The notes beneath the pieces were generated by a model, which had not been told where the DNA came from, made no database searches, and worked only from the letters and a program-made list of their open reading frames with translations. From positions 1-59,110 of the forward strand of contig JAFMVE010000036.1 of the NCBI GenBank assembly GCA_025499705.1: a stretch of 59,110 bases of DNA. The letters are read 5' to 3'. Both the position numbers and the translations under genes were made by a program. Numbering within the stretch: the first letter of the stretch is position 1; every line of letters begins with the position of its first letter. Origin of the DNA: Carboxylicivirga caseinilyticus (GTDB lineage Bacteria; Bacteroidota; Bacteroidia; Bacteroidales; Marinilabiliaceae). Of the stretch, positions 34,131 to 42,128 are shown in pieces.

Positions 34131-35135
34131 ATGGAATTCATTGAACAGCTCAAGCTTAAGGCTAGTCAGAACAAAAAGAGAATTGTTCTTCCAGAAGGAT
34201 TGGAAGAAAGAACTTTGAAAGCAGCAGATGTAATTTTAGGTGAAGGATTCGCTGAAATTATATTAATTGGTAATCCGGAAAAGGTAAAAACTGAGGCCGG
34301 AAAAATGGGTCTTCAAAATATTGATAAGGCCACTGTTGTCGATCCTGAAAATCATGATAAGTTGGATTCTTACACTGATTTGATGGTAGAAATCAGAAAA
34401 AGTAAGGGTCTTACAAAAGAAGATGCTTTACAACTGATTAAGAATCCATTATTTCTGGCTGTAATGATGATTAAGGCTGGTGATGCTGACGGTGAAGTTG
34501 CCGGAGCTGACAACGCAACAGGAGATGTTTTACGTCCTGCTTTTCAATATGTAAAAACTGCTCCAGGAATTAGTGTTGTGTCAGGTGCGTTTATTATGAT
34601 ATTGAAGGATAAAGAGTTTGGAGAAGATGGTATGATGGTATTTGCAGATTGTGCTGTTCATCCAAACCCTACAGCTGAAGAATTAGCTGAAATAGCTGTT
34701 TCAACAGGACAAACAACCAGAGCAATTGCTGGTTTTGAACCTAAGATCGCAATGTTAAGTTTTTCAACAAAAGGAAGTGCTAAACACGAAATGGTTGATA
34801 AAGTAGTGAAAGCTACTGAATTGGCTAAACAGCAAGCTCCTGATATGAAAATAGAAGGTGAATTGCAATCCGATGCAGCAATCATTCCTGCTATTGGTCA
34901 GAAAAAAGCACCGGGAAGTGAAATCGCTGGTCAGGCTAATGTTTTGGTATTTCCAACCCTGGAAACAGGAAATATTGCATATAAATTAGTTCAACGAATG
35001 GGGCATGCCGAAGCTATCGGACCAATTTTACAGGGTATGGCAGCACCAATCAACGATTTATCCCGTGGTTGTTCGGTTAGCGACATCGTTAATCTGGTAG
35101 CGATTACTGCAAACCAAGCAGCTGGTACAGTATAA
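34131..35135 (+). CDS. pta: Phosphate acetyltransferase
   Basis: The 334-residue protein has the short form of the PTA_PTB family, without the N-terminal regulatory DRTGG domain. Motifs include LPEGLEERTLKAADVI near the start, AGADNATGDVLRPAFQYVKTAPGI in the middle and VLVFPTLETGNIAYKLVQRMGHAEAIGPILQG near the end. It converts acetyl-CoA and phosphate to acetyl phosphate and CoA. The acetate kinase gene follows after 40 bp with a terminator-like hairpin between. It opens a cluster of six acid-forming genes. Confidence 0.96.
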   Translation: MEFIEQLKLKASQNKKRIVLPEGLEERTLKAADVILGEGFAEIILIGNPEKVKTEAGKMGLQNIDKATVVDPENHDKLDSYTDLMVEIRKSKGLTKEDALQLIKNPLFLAVMMIKAGDADGEVAGADNATGDVLRPAFQYVKTAPGISVVSGAFIMILKDKEFGEDGMMVFADCAVHPNPTAEELAEIAVSTGQTTRAIAGFEPKIAMLSFSTKGSAKHEMVDKVVKATELAKQQAPDMKIEGELQSDAAIIPAIGQKKAPGSEIAGQANVLVFPTLETGNIAYKLVQRMGHAEAIGPILQGMAAPINDLSRGCSVSDIVNLVAITANQAAGTV

Positions 35136-35139
35136 ATTC

Positions 35140-35165
35140 AGAGCCGGTTATCCGGCTCTTTATAT
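35140..35165 (+). terminator. Terminator-like hairpin between pta and ackA
   Basis: A perfect 8-bp stem AGAGCCGG/CCGGCTCT (35140-35147 with 35152-35159) with the loop ttat and then TTTATATTT. It begins 5 bp after the pta stop and ends about 11 bp before the ackA start. Confidence 0.75.
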
Positions 35166-35175
35166 TTCAAGGTTA

Positions 35176-36381
35176 ATGATCATATTGGTTTTAAATAGTG
35201 GTAGTTCTTCCATAAAATACCAATTGTTCAACATCGAGGGGCAGGAAAAGTTAATGGCCAAAGGTGTTATCGAACGAATTGGGATTGAGGGAGGTGCCCT
35301 GAAACAATGTGTGAAAGGAGTACCGCAGTTGGTTTTTGAAAAAAGTATTCCGGATCATACAGTAGGTTTAAAACTAATATTTGATCATCTGGTAAACGCA
35401 ACTGATGGTGTTTTAAAAGATCTATCCGAGATTAATGCGGTTGGTCATAGGGTGGTTCATGGTGGTGAATTATTTAAGGACAGCATCATTATCAATGAAA
35501 AGGTAAAACAGCAAATTGCCGAGTGTGCTGAGCTTGCACCTTTGCACAACCCCGCCAATCTTAAAGGTATTTTATCTGTTGAAGTTCTTTTACCCAATGT
35601 GCCTCAGGTAGCGGTTTTCGATACATCATTCCATCAGACCATGCCTAAACATGCTTTTTTATACGGCATACCATACAAGTATTACGAGAAGTATAAGATA
35701 CGCAGGTATGGTTTTCATGGTATAAGTCATAAATATGTCGCTCAGGAAGCTGCCAAATTGTGTAAAAAGGACTTTGCCAAATCAAAAATCATAACATGTC
35801 ATCTGGGTAACGGTGCTTCCATTACTGCAATAGATAATGGTGAATCGGTTGATACCTCAATGGGATTTACTCCGGTTACTGGTTTGATGATGGGGACTCG
35901 TTGTGGTTCTGTCGATCCAGGAGTGTTATTATTTCTTGAAGAAAAGGAACAACTAAGTATCCGGGGAATTTCTAGCCTGATAAACAAAGAAAGTGGATTA
36001 CAGGGAATATCTGAATTATCATCAGATATGAGAGATATTGAACAGGCTGCAATTGATGGAGTTTACAGAGCGAAACTTGCATTGGACATGTACATTTATC
36101 GTGTACGCAAAAAGATCGCTTCTTTCGTGGGTGTTATGGATGGACTGGATACATTGGTATTTACTGGAGGTGTTGGTGAGAACTCATTTAAAGTAAGAGA
36201 AGAGGTTTGTAAAAAACTTAGTTTTTTTGGGGTGAAAATTGATCAGCAACAGAACTTAAGTACCTGTGGTCAAACAGGTGTCATATCATCTTCCGATTCC
36301 AGTGTAACGGTTGTAGTTATTAATACCAATGAAGAACTTGTTATAGCCAGAGAAACCTTTGAAATATTAAATAAAAACTAA
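35176..36381 (+). CDS. ackA: Acetate kinase (first, divergent paralogue)
   Basis: The 401-residue ASKHA-fold kinase makes ATP and acetate from acetyl phosphate and ADP. Conserved features are LVLNSGSSSIKYQLF, VGHRVVHGGE (substrate Arg), APLHNPANLKGI, FDTSFHQTMP (catalytic Asp), RRYGFHGISHKYV, CHLGNGASITA, FTGGVGENS and NTNEELVIA. The usual GTRSGDVDP reads GTRCGSVDPG. It follows pta after 40 bp and precedes the dehydrogenase gene by 25 bp. It is more diverged than the second ackA 1.1 kb downstream, so it may have a different substrate range. Confidence 0.95.
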   Translation: MIILVLNSGSSSIKYQLFNIEGQEKLMAKGVIERIGIEGGALKQCVKGVPQLVFEKSIPDHTVGLKLIFDHLVNATDGVLKDLSEINAVGHRVVHGGELFKDSIIINEKVKQQIAECAELAPLHNPANLKGILSVEVLLPNVPQVAVFDTSFHQTMPKHAFLYGIPYKYYEKYKIRRYGFHGISHKYVAQEAAKLCKKDFAKSKIITCHLGNGASITAIDNGESVDTSMGFTPVTGLMMGTRCGSVDPGVLLFLEEKEQLSIRGISSLINKESGLQGISELSSDMRDIEQAAIDGVYRAKLALDMYIYRVRKKIASFVGVMDGLDTLVFTGGVGENSFKVREEVCKKLSFFGVKIDQQQNLSTCGQTGVISSSDSSVTVVVINTNEELVIARETFEILNKN

Positions 36382-36406
36382 CAGGAAATTATTAAAAATA
36401 ATTATA

Positions 36407-37384
36407 ATGGCTGAAATTCTTGTAGAACCTATTGAATTATATGCTTTAGGTCAGAAAAAGAAGGGTAAAACTCTTTTTTCAAAAGTTGGGGTTGTAGGAT
36501 GTGGAAAAGAAGGGCAAAGTATTGCTCGTATTGCTGCTTGGCATGGAATGGAAGTTGTTTTCATTGAGTTAAGTGAAGACAAAATTACCCAGGCAATTGA
36601 AAATATTGGTAGTGAGCTTGATAACCGTATTGAAAACTGGGGGTTAACTCCTGGTGATAAGCGTGCTATCATGAGTCGTATTAAAGGATCTATGGATTAT
36701 AAAGATCTTGCGTCCTGTGATTTTGTTATTGAAGCTATTCGTGCAGACGAGACTGGTGTTCGTAATATTGAAACACGCAAAGAAGTTTTCAGAAGAGTGG
36801 AAGAAGTAGTAAGCAGTGATGCAATTATTGCTACAAATGCTACAACAATTGTAATTACAGAATTGGCTTCTGAATTAAAGATAAGAGAACGTTGTGTAAG
36901 TCTTCACTTCTTTGTGACATCTCCAGAGGCACGTATTATTGAGGTAGTAAAAGGGTTGTACACTTCTGAAGAGGTATATCAGCGAGTTTGTACTTTTGTA
37001 AAACTTATCAATCGCGATGTTATTCCGGTTGAAGAATCAGCTGGTATCGTAAGTGTTCGCCTGTATGTTACTTTGTTAAATGAAGCATGTGCTACTTTAA
37101 TGGAAGGTGTTGCAACTCTTGAGGATATTGATAAAACCATGGAGATTGGATTGGGCATGCGTTTTGGTCCTTTTAAATCAGCCGATATTATTGGTTTGGA
37201 TAAAGTAATGCGTTGGATGACTAATCTTCATGAAGAGTTTGGTAGTCAGAAATTTACTCCATCGCCATTGATTCGCAGATTGGTTAGAGCCAAGCGTTTA
37301 GGTAAAAATGTTGGTGTAGGATTTTATCGCTATGATAAAGACGGAAACATTTTACCAAATGAAGATCTTGTACGCAAGATATAA
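36407..37384 (+). CDS. Divergent 3-hydroxyacyl-CoA dehydrogenase family protein
   Basis: The 325-residue protein aligns along its length with 3-hydroxybutyryl-CoA dehydrogenase. It has an N-terminal NAD-binding fold with VGVVGCGKEGQSIA where the family has GxGxMGxGIA, and ASCDFVIEA. The His and Glu of the active site are kept (LHFFVTSPEARIIEVVKG). The catalytic Ser/Asn are not: NTSSL is NATTI, and GFVVNR is GIVSVR. The C-terminal domain (EDIDKTMEIGLGMRFGP, GVGFYRYDKDG) is complete. Its place between two acetate kinases suggests a role in making or using hydroxyacyl-CoA; with the Asn lost, activity is uncertain. Confidence 0.85.
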   Translation: MAEILVEPIELYALGQKKKGKTLFSKVGVVGCGKEGQSIARIAAWHGMEVVFIELSEDKITQAIENIGSELDNRIENWGLTPGDKRAIMSRIKGSMDYKDLASCDFVIEAIRADETGVRNIETRKEVFRRVEEVVSSDAIIATNATTIVITELASELKIRERCVSLHFFVTSPEARIIEVVKGLYTSEEVYQRVCTFVKLINRDVIPVEESAGIVSVRLYVTLLNEACATLMEGVATLEDIDKTMEIGLGMRFGPFKSADIIGLDKVMRWMTNLHEEFGSQKFTPSPLIRRLVRAKRLGKNVGVGFYRYDKDGNILPNEDLVRKI

Positions 37385-37450
37385 TTATCCAACAGAGTTA
37401 CAAACATGGTTGAAAGATGCCTTGGCATCGTCAAAACAAAGAAAATAGAC

Positions 37451-38665
37451 ATGAAAATATTAGTATTGAACTGTGGTAGTTCATCAATAAAATATCAGTT
37501 ATTTAATATGGAAGGCGCCGAATGGGAGGTAATGGTTGCCGGAGTAGTTGAAAAAATTGGTTTAAAAGGTTCTTTTTTAAAACATCAGAAAAGCGGTGGT
37601 AAAGTATTACTGGAGGGTGAGATTCTTGATCATCAGGCCGGTATTGATTATATCTTAGGTGTTTTAATTAGTGAGAAACACGGATGTATTAAAAACCTTG
37701 ATGAAATTGACGCTGTTGGACACAGGGTTGTTCATGGTGGAGAAGAGTTTAATTCAAGTGTATACATTACTGATGATGTTATCAAGAAAATGGAAGAATG
37801 TATTGACCTTGCACCATTACACAATCCTCCAAACTTAAAAGGGATCGAAGCCATTACACAGTTGTTACCAAGTGTACCTCAGTGTGGCGTGTTTGATACT
37901 GCTTTCCATCAAACAATGCCTAAGAAGGCATATATGTACGCAATTCCTAAAACCCTTTATAATCAATACGGTATTCGTCGTTATGGATTTCACGGAACAA
38001 GTCATCGTTATGTGTCAAAACGTGCCTGTGATATGTTAGGGGTGGATTATAAAGAACAACGGATCATATCTTGCCACTTAGGTAACGGTGCTTCAATAGC
38101 TGCCATTCAAAATGGTGAATCGGTTGATACATCTATGGGTTTTACGCCACTTGAAGGATTAGTGATGGGTACTCGTGCAGGAGATTTGGACTTAGGAGCT
38201 GTTACTTACATCATGGATAAAGAAAAAATTGGCACTCGTTCAGCCAGTGTTTTATTCAATAAGCATAGCGGATTGCTTGGTTTGACAGGAATTTCTTCAG
38301 ATATGAGAGAGATTCAGGATGCTGCAGCTGACGGAAATGAGGTTGCTCAATTAGGATTGGATGTGTATGATTATCGTGTTAAAAAATACATCGGTGCATA
38401 TGCAGCAGCAATGGGTGGTATCGATATTTTGATCTTTACAGGTGGTATTGGAGAAAATTCAGGTATGAGAAGACAGGAAATCTGTAAAGGTCTTGAATTT
38501 TTAGGTGTTGAAGTGAACCAGGAGGTTAATATCGGCGTTATTGGGGATGAAAAGGTAGTTAGTACTGATAATTCCAAAACAACGGTTATGGTGGTTCCAA
38601 CTAACGAAGAATTAGTTATAGCATTGGATACCAAAAATATTGTTGAAGAATTAGCTAATCGATGA
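37451..38665 (+). CDS. ackA: Acetate kinase (second, canonical Bacteroidota type)
   Basis: From ATG at 37451 the product has 404 residues and starts MKILVLNCGSSSIKYQLF, like Bacteroides AckA. It has the substrate-binding, catalytic and nucleotide motifs (GHRVVHGGE, FDTAFHQTMPKKAYMYAI, RRYGFHGTSHRYVS, CHLGNGASIAA, FTGGIGENS, PTNEELVIA) and GTRAGDLDLG in place of GTRSGDxDxG. The frame extends upstream to 37406, but those 15 residues lack family character. It makes ATP from acetyl phosphate and possibly propionyl phosphate. Two kinases in one cluster, with pta next to the other, are unusual. Confidence 0.95.
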   Translation: MKILVLNCGSSSIKYQLFNMEGAEWEVMVAGVVEKIGLKGSFLKHQKSGGKVLLEGEILDHQAGIDYILGVLISEKHGCIKNLDEIDAVGHRVVHGGEEFNSSVYITDDVIKKMEECIDLAPLHNPPNLKGIEAITQLLPSVPQCGVFDTAFHQTMPKKAYMYAIPKTLYNQYGIRRYGFHGTSHRYVSKRACDMLGVDYKEQRIISCHLGNGASIAAIQNGESVDTSMGFTPLEGLVMGTRAGDLDLGAVTYIMDKEKIGTRSASVLFNKHSGLLGLTGISSDMREIQDAAADGNEVAQLGLDVYDYRVKKYIGAYAAAMGGIDILIFTGGIGENSGMRRQEICKGLEFLGVEVNQEVNIGVIGDEKVVSTDNSKTTVMVVPTNEELVIALDTKNIVEELANR

Positions 38666-38697
38666 TATAAAAACTCAATCAACAAATCTCAATTTTT

Positions 38698-39594
38698 ATG
38701 TTTAAATCCCTTAATGATCTTCAAAAACTTATTCTCCAAAATAAAGTCAAGAAGAAATTAGCATTGGCCGTGTCGCAGGACGGACACTCCCTCGACGCGG
38801 TTTACAATGCTTATCAGGCCGGAATTATTGATCCTATATTGATCGGATCAAAACCGGAAACAGAAGCAATTATTGCGGCAAAAGGTTATGATTTCTCCCA
38901 CGCAACCTTTATACATGAGCCCGATACTGAAAAATCTGTTCAAATTGCTGTTAAATTGGTCCACGATCAAAAGGCAGATATTCTTATGAAAGGAAAGGTG
39001 GCAACACCAACCTTGCTGAAAGGTGTTTTGAATAAAGAATGGGGCTTGCGCACCGGAAGACTTCTGTCGCACTTTGCCTTATTTGAAGTTAATACCTATC
39101 ATAAGCTTATAGCAGTGACTGACGTGGCCATGAATATAGCTCCCAACTTAAAGGATAAGATCGACATTGTAAATAACTCTGTTGGATATTTGAATAAGAT
39201 GGGAATATCGAAACCTAAAGTTGCTGTTTTAGGTGCCATTGAGATGGTTAATGAAAGCATGCAGGCTACATTAGATGCTGCTTTGTTGTCAAAGATGAAT
39301 CAACGAGATCAGATAAAAAATTGTATCATTGATGGTCCGTTGGCATTTGATAATGCTGTAAGTTTTGAGAGTGCCAAACATAAAGGCATCAAAAGTGAAG
39401 TGGCTGGTGATACCGACTTGTTACTAATGCCCGATATTGAAGTAGGTAATGTACTTTATAAAACACTGGTGTTCTTTGCTAAAGCAAAAGTTGCTTCAGT
39501 CATTTTAGGAGCTTCAGCTCCAATAGTACTGACATCCAGAAGTGATTCGGAAGAATCGAAATATAATAGTATTTTGCTTGCTGCAATGGCCTGA
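38698..39594 (+). CDS. ptb: Phosphate butyryltransferase
   Basis: The 298-residue protein is a PTA_PTB-family acyltransferase. It has DILMKGKVATPTLLKGVLNKEWGLRTG, then LLSHFALFEV, VTDVAMNIAPNLKDKIDI and the C-terminal LLLMPDIEVGNVLYKTLVFFAKAKVAS with a final TSRSDSEESKYNS. These are typical for butyryl- rather than acetyltransferases. It makes butyryl phosphate from butyryl-CoA and phosphate. It is 32 bp after the second ackA and 46 bp before buk, so ptb and buk form the standard pair. Branched-chain acyl-CoA could also be used. Confidence 0.94.
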   Translation: MFKSLNDLQKLILQNKVKKKLALAVSQDGHSLDAVYNAYQAGIIDPILIGSKPETEAIIAAKGYDFSHATFIHEPDTEKSVQIAVKLVHDQKADILMKGKVATPTLLKGVLNKEWGLRTGRLLSHFALFEVNTYHKLIAVTDVAMNIAPNLKDKIDIVNNSVGYLNKMGISKPKVAVLGAIEMVNESMQATLDAALLSKMNQRDQIKNCIIDGPLAFDNAVSFESAKHKGIKSEVAGDTDLLLMPDIEVGNVLYKTLVFFAKAKVASVILGASAPIVLTSRSDSEESKYNSILLAAMA

Positions 39595-39640
39595 TCAAAG
39601 GCTTCTTATCTTATAAAAAATCCTCTTAAGTTTTAATGTA

Positions 39641-40717
39641 ATGAAACGAAATAAAGTTTTAGTGATTAATCCCGGATCTACCTCTACAAAAATTGCGGTT
39701 TTTGAAGGTAGTGAATCTATTTTTCTGAAAACTTTAAGACATTCGGCTGAGCAATTGGCCCAATATGAAAAAATTTCAGATCAGTTTGAATTTCGTAAAG
39801 AGTGTATATTAAGTGAATTGATTCAGGCCGATATTGATATTGATGATTTTGATGCAATTGTGGGTCGGGGTGGTTTGGTTAAACCAATTGCTTCTGGTGT
39901 ATATGAAGTAAATGAAGCTTTGAAGGCAGATTTACGAAAAGGTATTTTAGGGCAACATGCCAGTAACCTGGGTGGATTGATTGCAGATGATATTGCTAAG
40001 GTAATTCCTGGTGCAAGGGCTTTTATAGCCGACCCTGTGGTAGTGGATGAATTAGAGGAAGTAGCCAGAATTACAGGTCATCCTGATATGCCACGTCGCT
40101 CTGTCTTTCATGCTTTAAATCAAAAAGCTGTTGCAAAGAATTTTGCCATATCCATCGATAAAAAATACGAAGAATTAAATGTGATCGTAGCGCATCTGGG
40201 AGGTGGAATATCCATTGGAGCACATCGTAAAGGACGAGTTATAGATGTAAATAATGCATTGGATGGTTATGGTCCATTTTCACCGGAACGAGCAGGTACT
40301 TTGCCAACCGGAGCATTGATTGATGCTTGTTTTAGTGGTAAATATACTTATGAAGAGATGCGTAAGTTAGTGAATGGTAAAGGTGGTTTGGTTGCTCATT
40401 TAGGAACGAATCAGGCAAATGAAGTGGAAGAGAAAGCACTCGCAGGAGATAAGCATCATATGCTTATATTGCAGGCTATGGCCTATCAAATAGGCAAGAC
40501 AATCGGCAGTTGTGCTGCAGTATTAAAAGGACAGGTTGATGGCATTATTATTACAGGTGGAATTGCGCATGATAAAACTGTAACAGATTATATTAAGGAA
40601 ATGGTTGGGTGGATAGCACCTATGAAAATCTATCCTGGCGAAGATGAGATGAAGGCTTTAGCCGATAATGCATTCAGTGTTTTAGCTGGAGAAGTCGAAT
40701 GTAAAGTCTATGAATAA
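39641..40717 (+). CDS. buk: Butyrate kinase
   Basis: The 358-residue ASKHA kinase produces ATP and butyrate from butyryl phosphate. Family features are VINPGSTSTKIAVFE, VGRGGLVKPIASGVYEVN, HASNLGGLIADDIAK, RRSVFHALNQKA, VAHLGGGISIGAHRKGRVIDVNNALDGYGPFSPERAG and TGGIAHD. Branched-chain-carboxylate kinases share these motifs, so isobutyrate or isovalerate may also be substrates. It ends the six-gene cluster and is followed by a strong terminator. Confidence 0.95.
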   Translation: MKRNKVLVINPGSTSTKIAVFEGSESIFLKTLRHSAEQLAQYEKISDQFEFRKECILSELIQADIDIDDFDAIVGRGGLVKPIASGVYEVNEALKADLRKGILGQHASNLGGLIADDIAKVIPGARAFIADPVVVDELEEVARITGHPDMPRRSVFHALNQKAVAKNFAISIDKKYEELNVIVAHLGGGISIGAHRKGRVIDVNNALDGYGPFSPERAGTLPTGALIDACFSGKYTYEEMRKLVNGKGGLVAHLGTNQANEVEEKALAGDKHHMLILQAMAYQIGKTIGSCAAVLKGQVDGIIITGGIAHDKTVTDYIKEMVGWIAPMKIYPGEDEMKALADNAFSVLAGEVECKVYE

Positions 40718-40741
40718 TAAATAGAAAAAATTGCTCTTACG

Positions 40742-40773
40742 ATTGCCGTGGAATTTTCTGCGGCAATTTTTTT
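40742..40773 (+). terminator. Terminator after buk
   Basis: Stem ATTGCCG/CGGCAAT (40742-40748 with 40761-40767) followed by a T7 tract. It begins 25 bp after the buk stop. Confidence 0.85.
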
Positions 40774-40804
40774 ATATCTTAAGCACATAATCTAAACAAA
40801 AAGT

Positions 40805-42070
40805 ATGGAAGGAATCAGTGCATATTATATTTTAATTGCTGCAGCCATCATCATCATATTATCGTATCTCTTTAATTTAATAGCAAAGAGAACAAATGTA
40901 CCAAGTGTTATATTACTTATAGCCAGCGGTTATTTGGCCAAAGAAATGCTTGGATACGATTTTAATGAAGCGGATTGGTTTCTGCCATTAGAATTATTGG
41001 GTATTGTTGGTCTGGTTTTAATTGTACTCGAAGCTGCACTTGATCTGGAATTAAAAAAAGAAAATCTGAAGCAAATACTGAGGGCATTGCTGGTTTCTGG
41101 CTTGTCATTATTCTTTAATACCTTTTTATTGGCTGTAGGAATTCAGTACTTTATTGGAAATATTGATTGGTTATCAGCCATCATCTATGCAATACCATTG
41201 GCTATAACGAGTAGTGCCATTGTTATACCAAGTGTTAATGGTTTGCCAAAAGACAAAAAGGAATTTTTGATTTACGAGAGTACCTTATCTGATATTTTAG
41301 GTATCATGTTCTTTTATTTATTACTCGAAAATATTAATGAGAATGGTGCCACTATGATTGGAGTTAATATTATTTCCAATATTGGGGGAACAATATTATT
41401 AAGCGTGATTTTATCATTCGCCATGATATTTGCTTTTCAGAAAATAAAGTCTGAGGTAAAATTGTTTTTATTTTTTGCTGTTTTAATACTAATATACGAT
41501 ATAGGAAAGCTCTTCCATCTTTCTTCTTTACTTATGATATTGGTTTTTGGAGTAATCCTTGAAAACAGAAAATTGTTTTTTCGGGGCAAGCTTAGAAAAT
41601 ATTTGATTGAAGAAAACGTTTCAAAGGTATTGGTAGATTTTAAGTTAATTACAAAAGAAAGTTCGTTTGTCGTTCGTACATTTTTCTTTTTTGTACTTGG
41701 TTTGTCAATTACATTGGCAGGGGTTTTTGTACCGAAGATATTGTTTTTAACAGCCTATTTTATGATTGGTGTATATGGCTTCAGATGGTTGATTTTTAAG
41801 TTGATGTTCAGGAAAAATTATTTTCCACAATTTTTAATTGCCCCCAGAGGTTTAATATCAGTACTTTTGTTTTTCGCTATACCAATTGAATTTAGGATTA
41901 ACGACTTTGAATTGGGGATATTAACTTTATCAATTGTGGTGACAAGTATTGTAATGGCCTGGGCTCTTGTACACGACAGACTAGGACGAATGGGAAGGAT
42001 AAAACGTGTATTGCCATTGCTTAAGGCTGTAAAGAAAGTTGGATTAAACAGGGATAGTGGAAACGATTAG
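40805..42070 (+). CDS. Cation:proton antiporter (CPA family)
   Basis: The 421-residue protein has about 12 membrane segments. The pattern AKRTNVPSVILLIASGYLAKE near the start and the half-membrane motif AIPLAITSSAIVIPSV, then DILGIMFFYLLLE, are those of NhaP/Kef-type sodium or potassium:proton antiporters; FLIAPRGLISVLLFFAIP lies near the end. The carboxyl-terminal tail is short and lacks regulatory TrkA domains. It begins just after the buk terminator and is probably expressed separately; an ion-homeostasis role next to acid-forming genes would make sense but is inferred. Confidence 0.9.
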   Translation: MEGISAYYILIAAAIIIILSYLFNLIAKRTNVPSVILLIASGYLAKEMLGYDFNEADWFLPLELLGIVGLVLIVLEAALDLELKKENLKQILRALLVSGLSLFFNTFLLAVGIQYFIGNIDWLSAIIYAIPLAITSSAIVIPSVNGLPKDKKEFLIYESTLSDILGIMFFYLLLENINENGATMIGVNIISNIGGTILLSVILSFAMIFAFQKIKSEVKLFLFFAVLILIYDIGKLFHLSSLLMILVFGVILENRKLFFRGKLRKYLIEENVSKVLVDFKLITKESSFVVRTFFFFVLGLSITLAGVFVPKILFLTAYFMIGVYGFRWLIFKLMFRKNYFPQFLIAPRGLISVLLFFAIPIEFRINDFELGILTLSIVVTSIVMAWALVHDRLGRMGRIKRVLPLLKAVKKVGLNRDSGND

Positions 42071-42128
42071 GATATCTTGAAAGATTCTGATCCCGAAACT
42101 TTTCAATGGATTAATTGTAAAATGAAGT

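Noticed and set aside
35176-38665. The two acetate kinase genes as an assembly duplication
   Set aside because: They differ throughout in protein and DNA sequence, so they are true paralogues.
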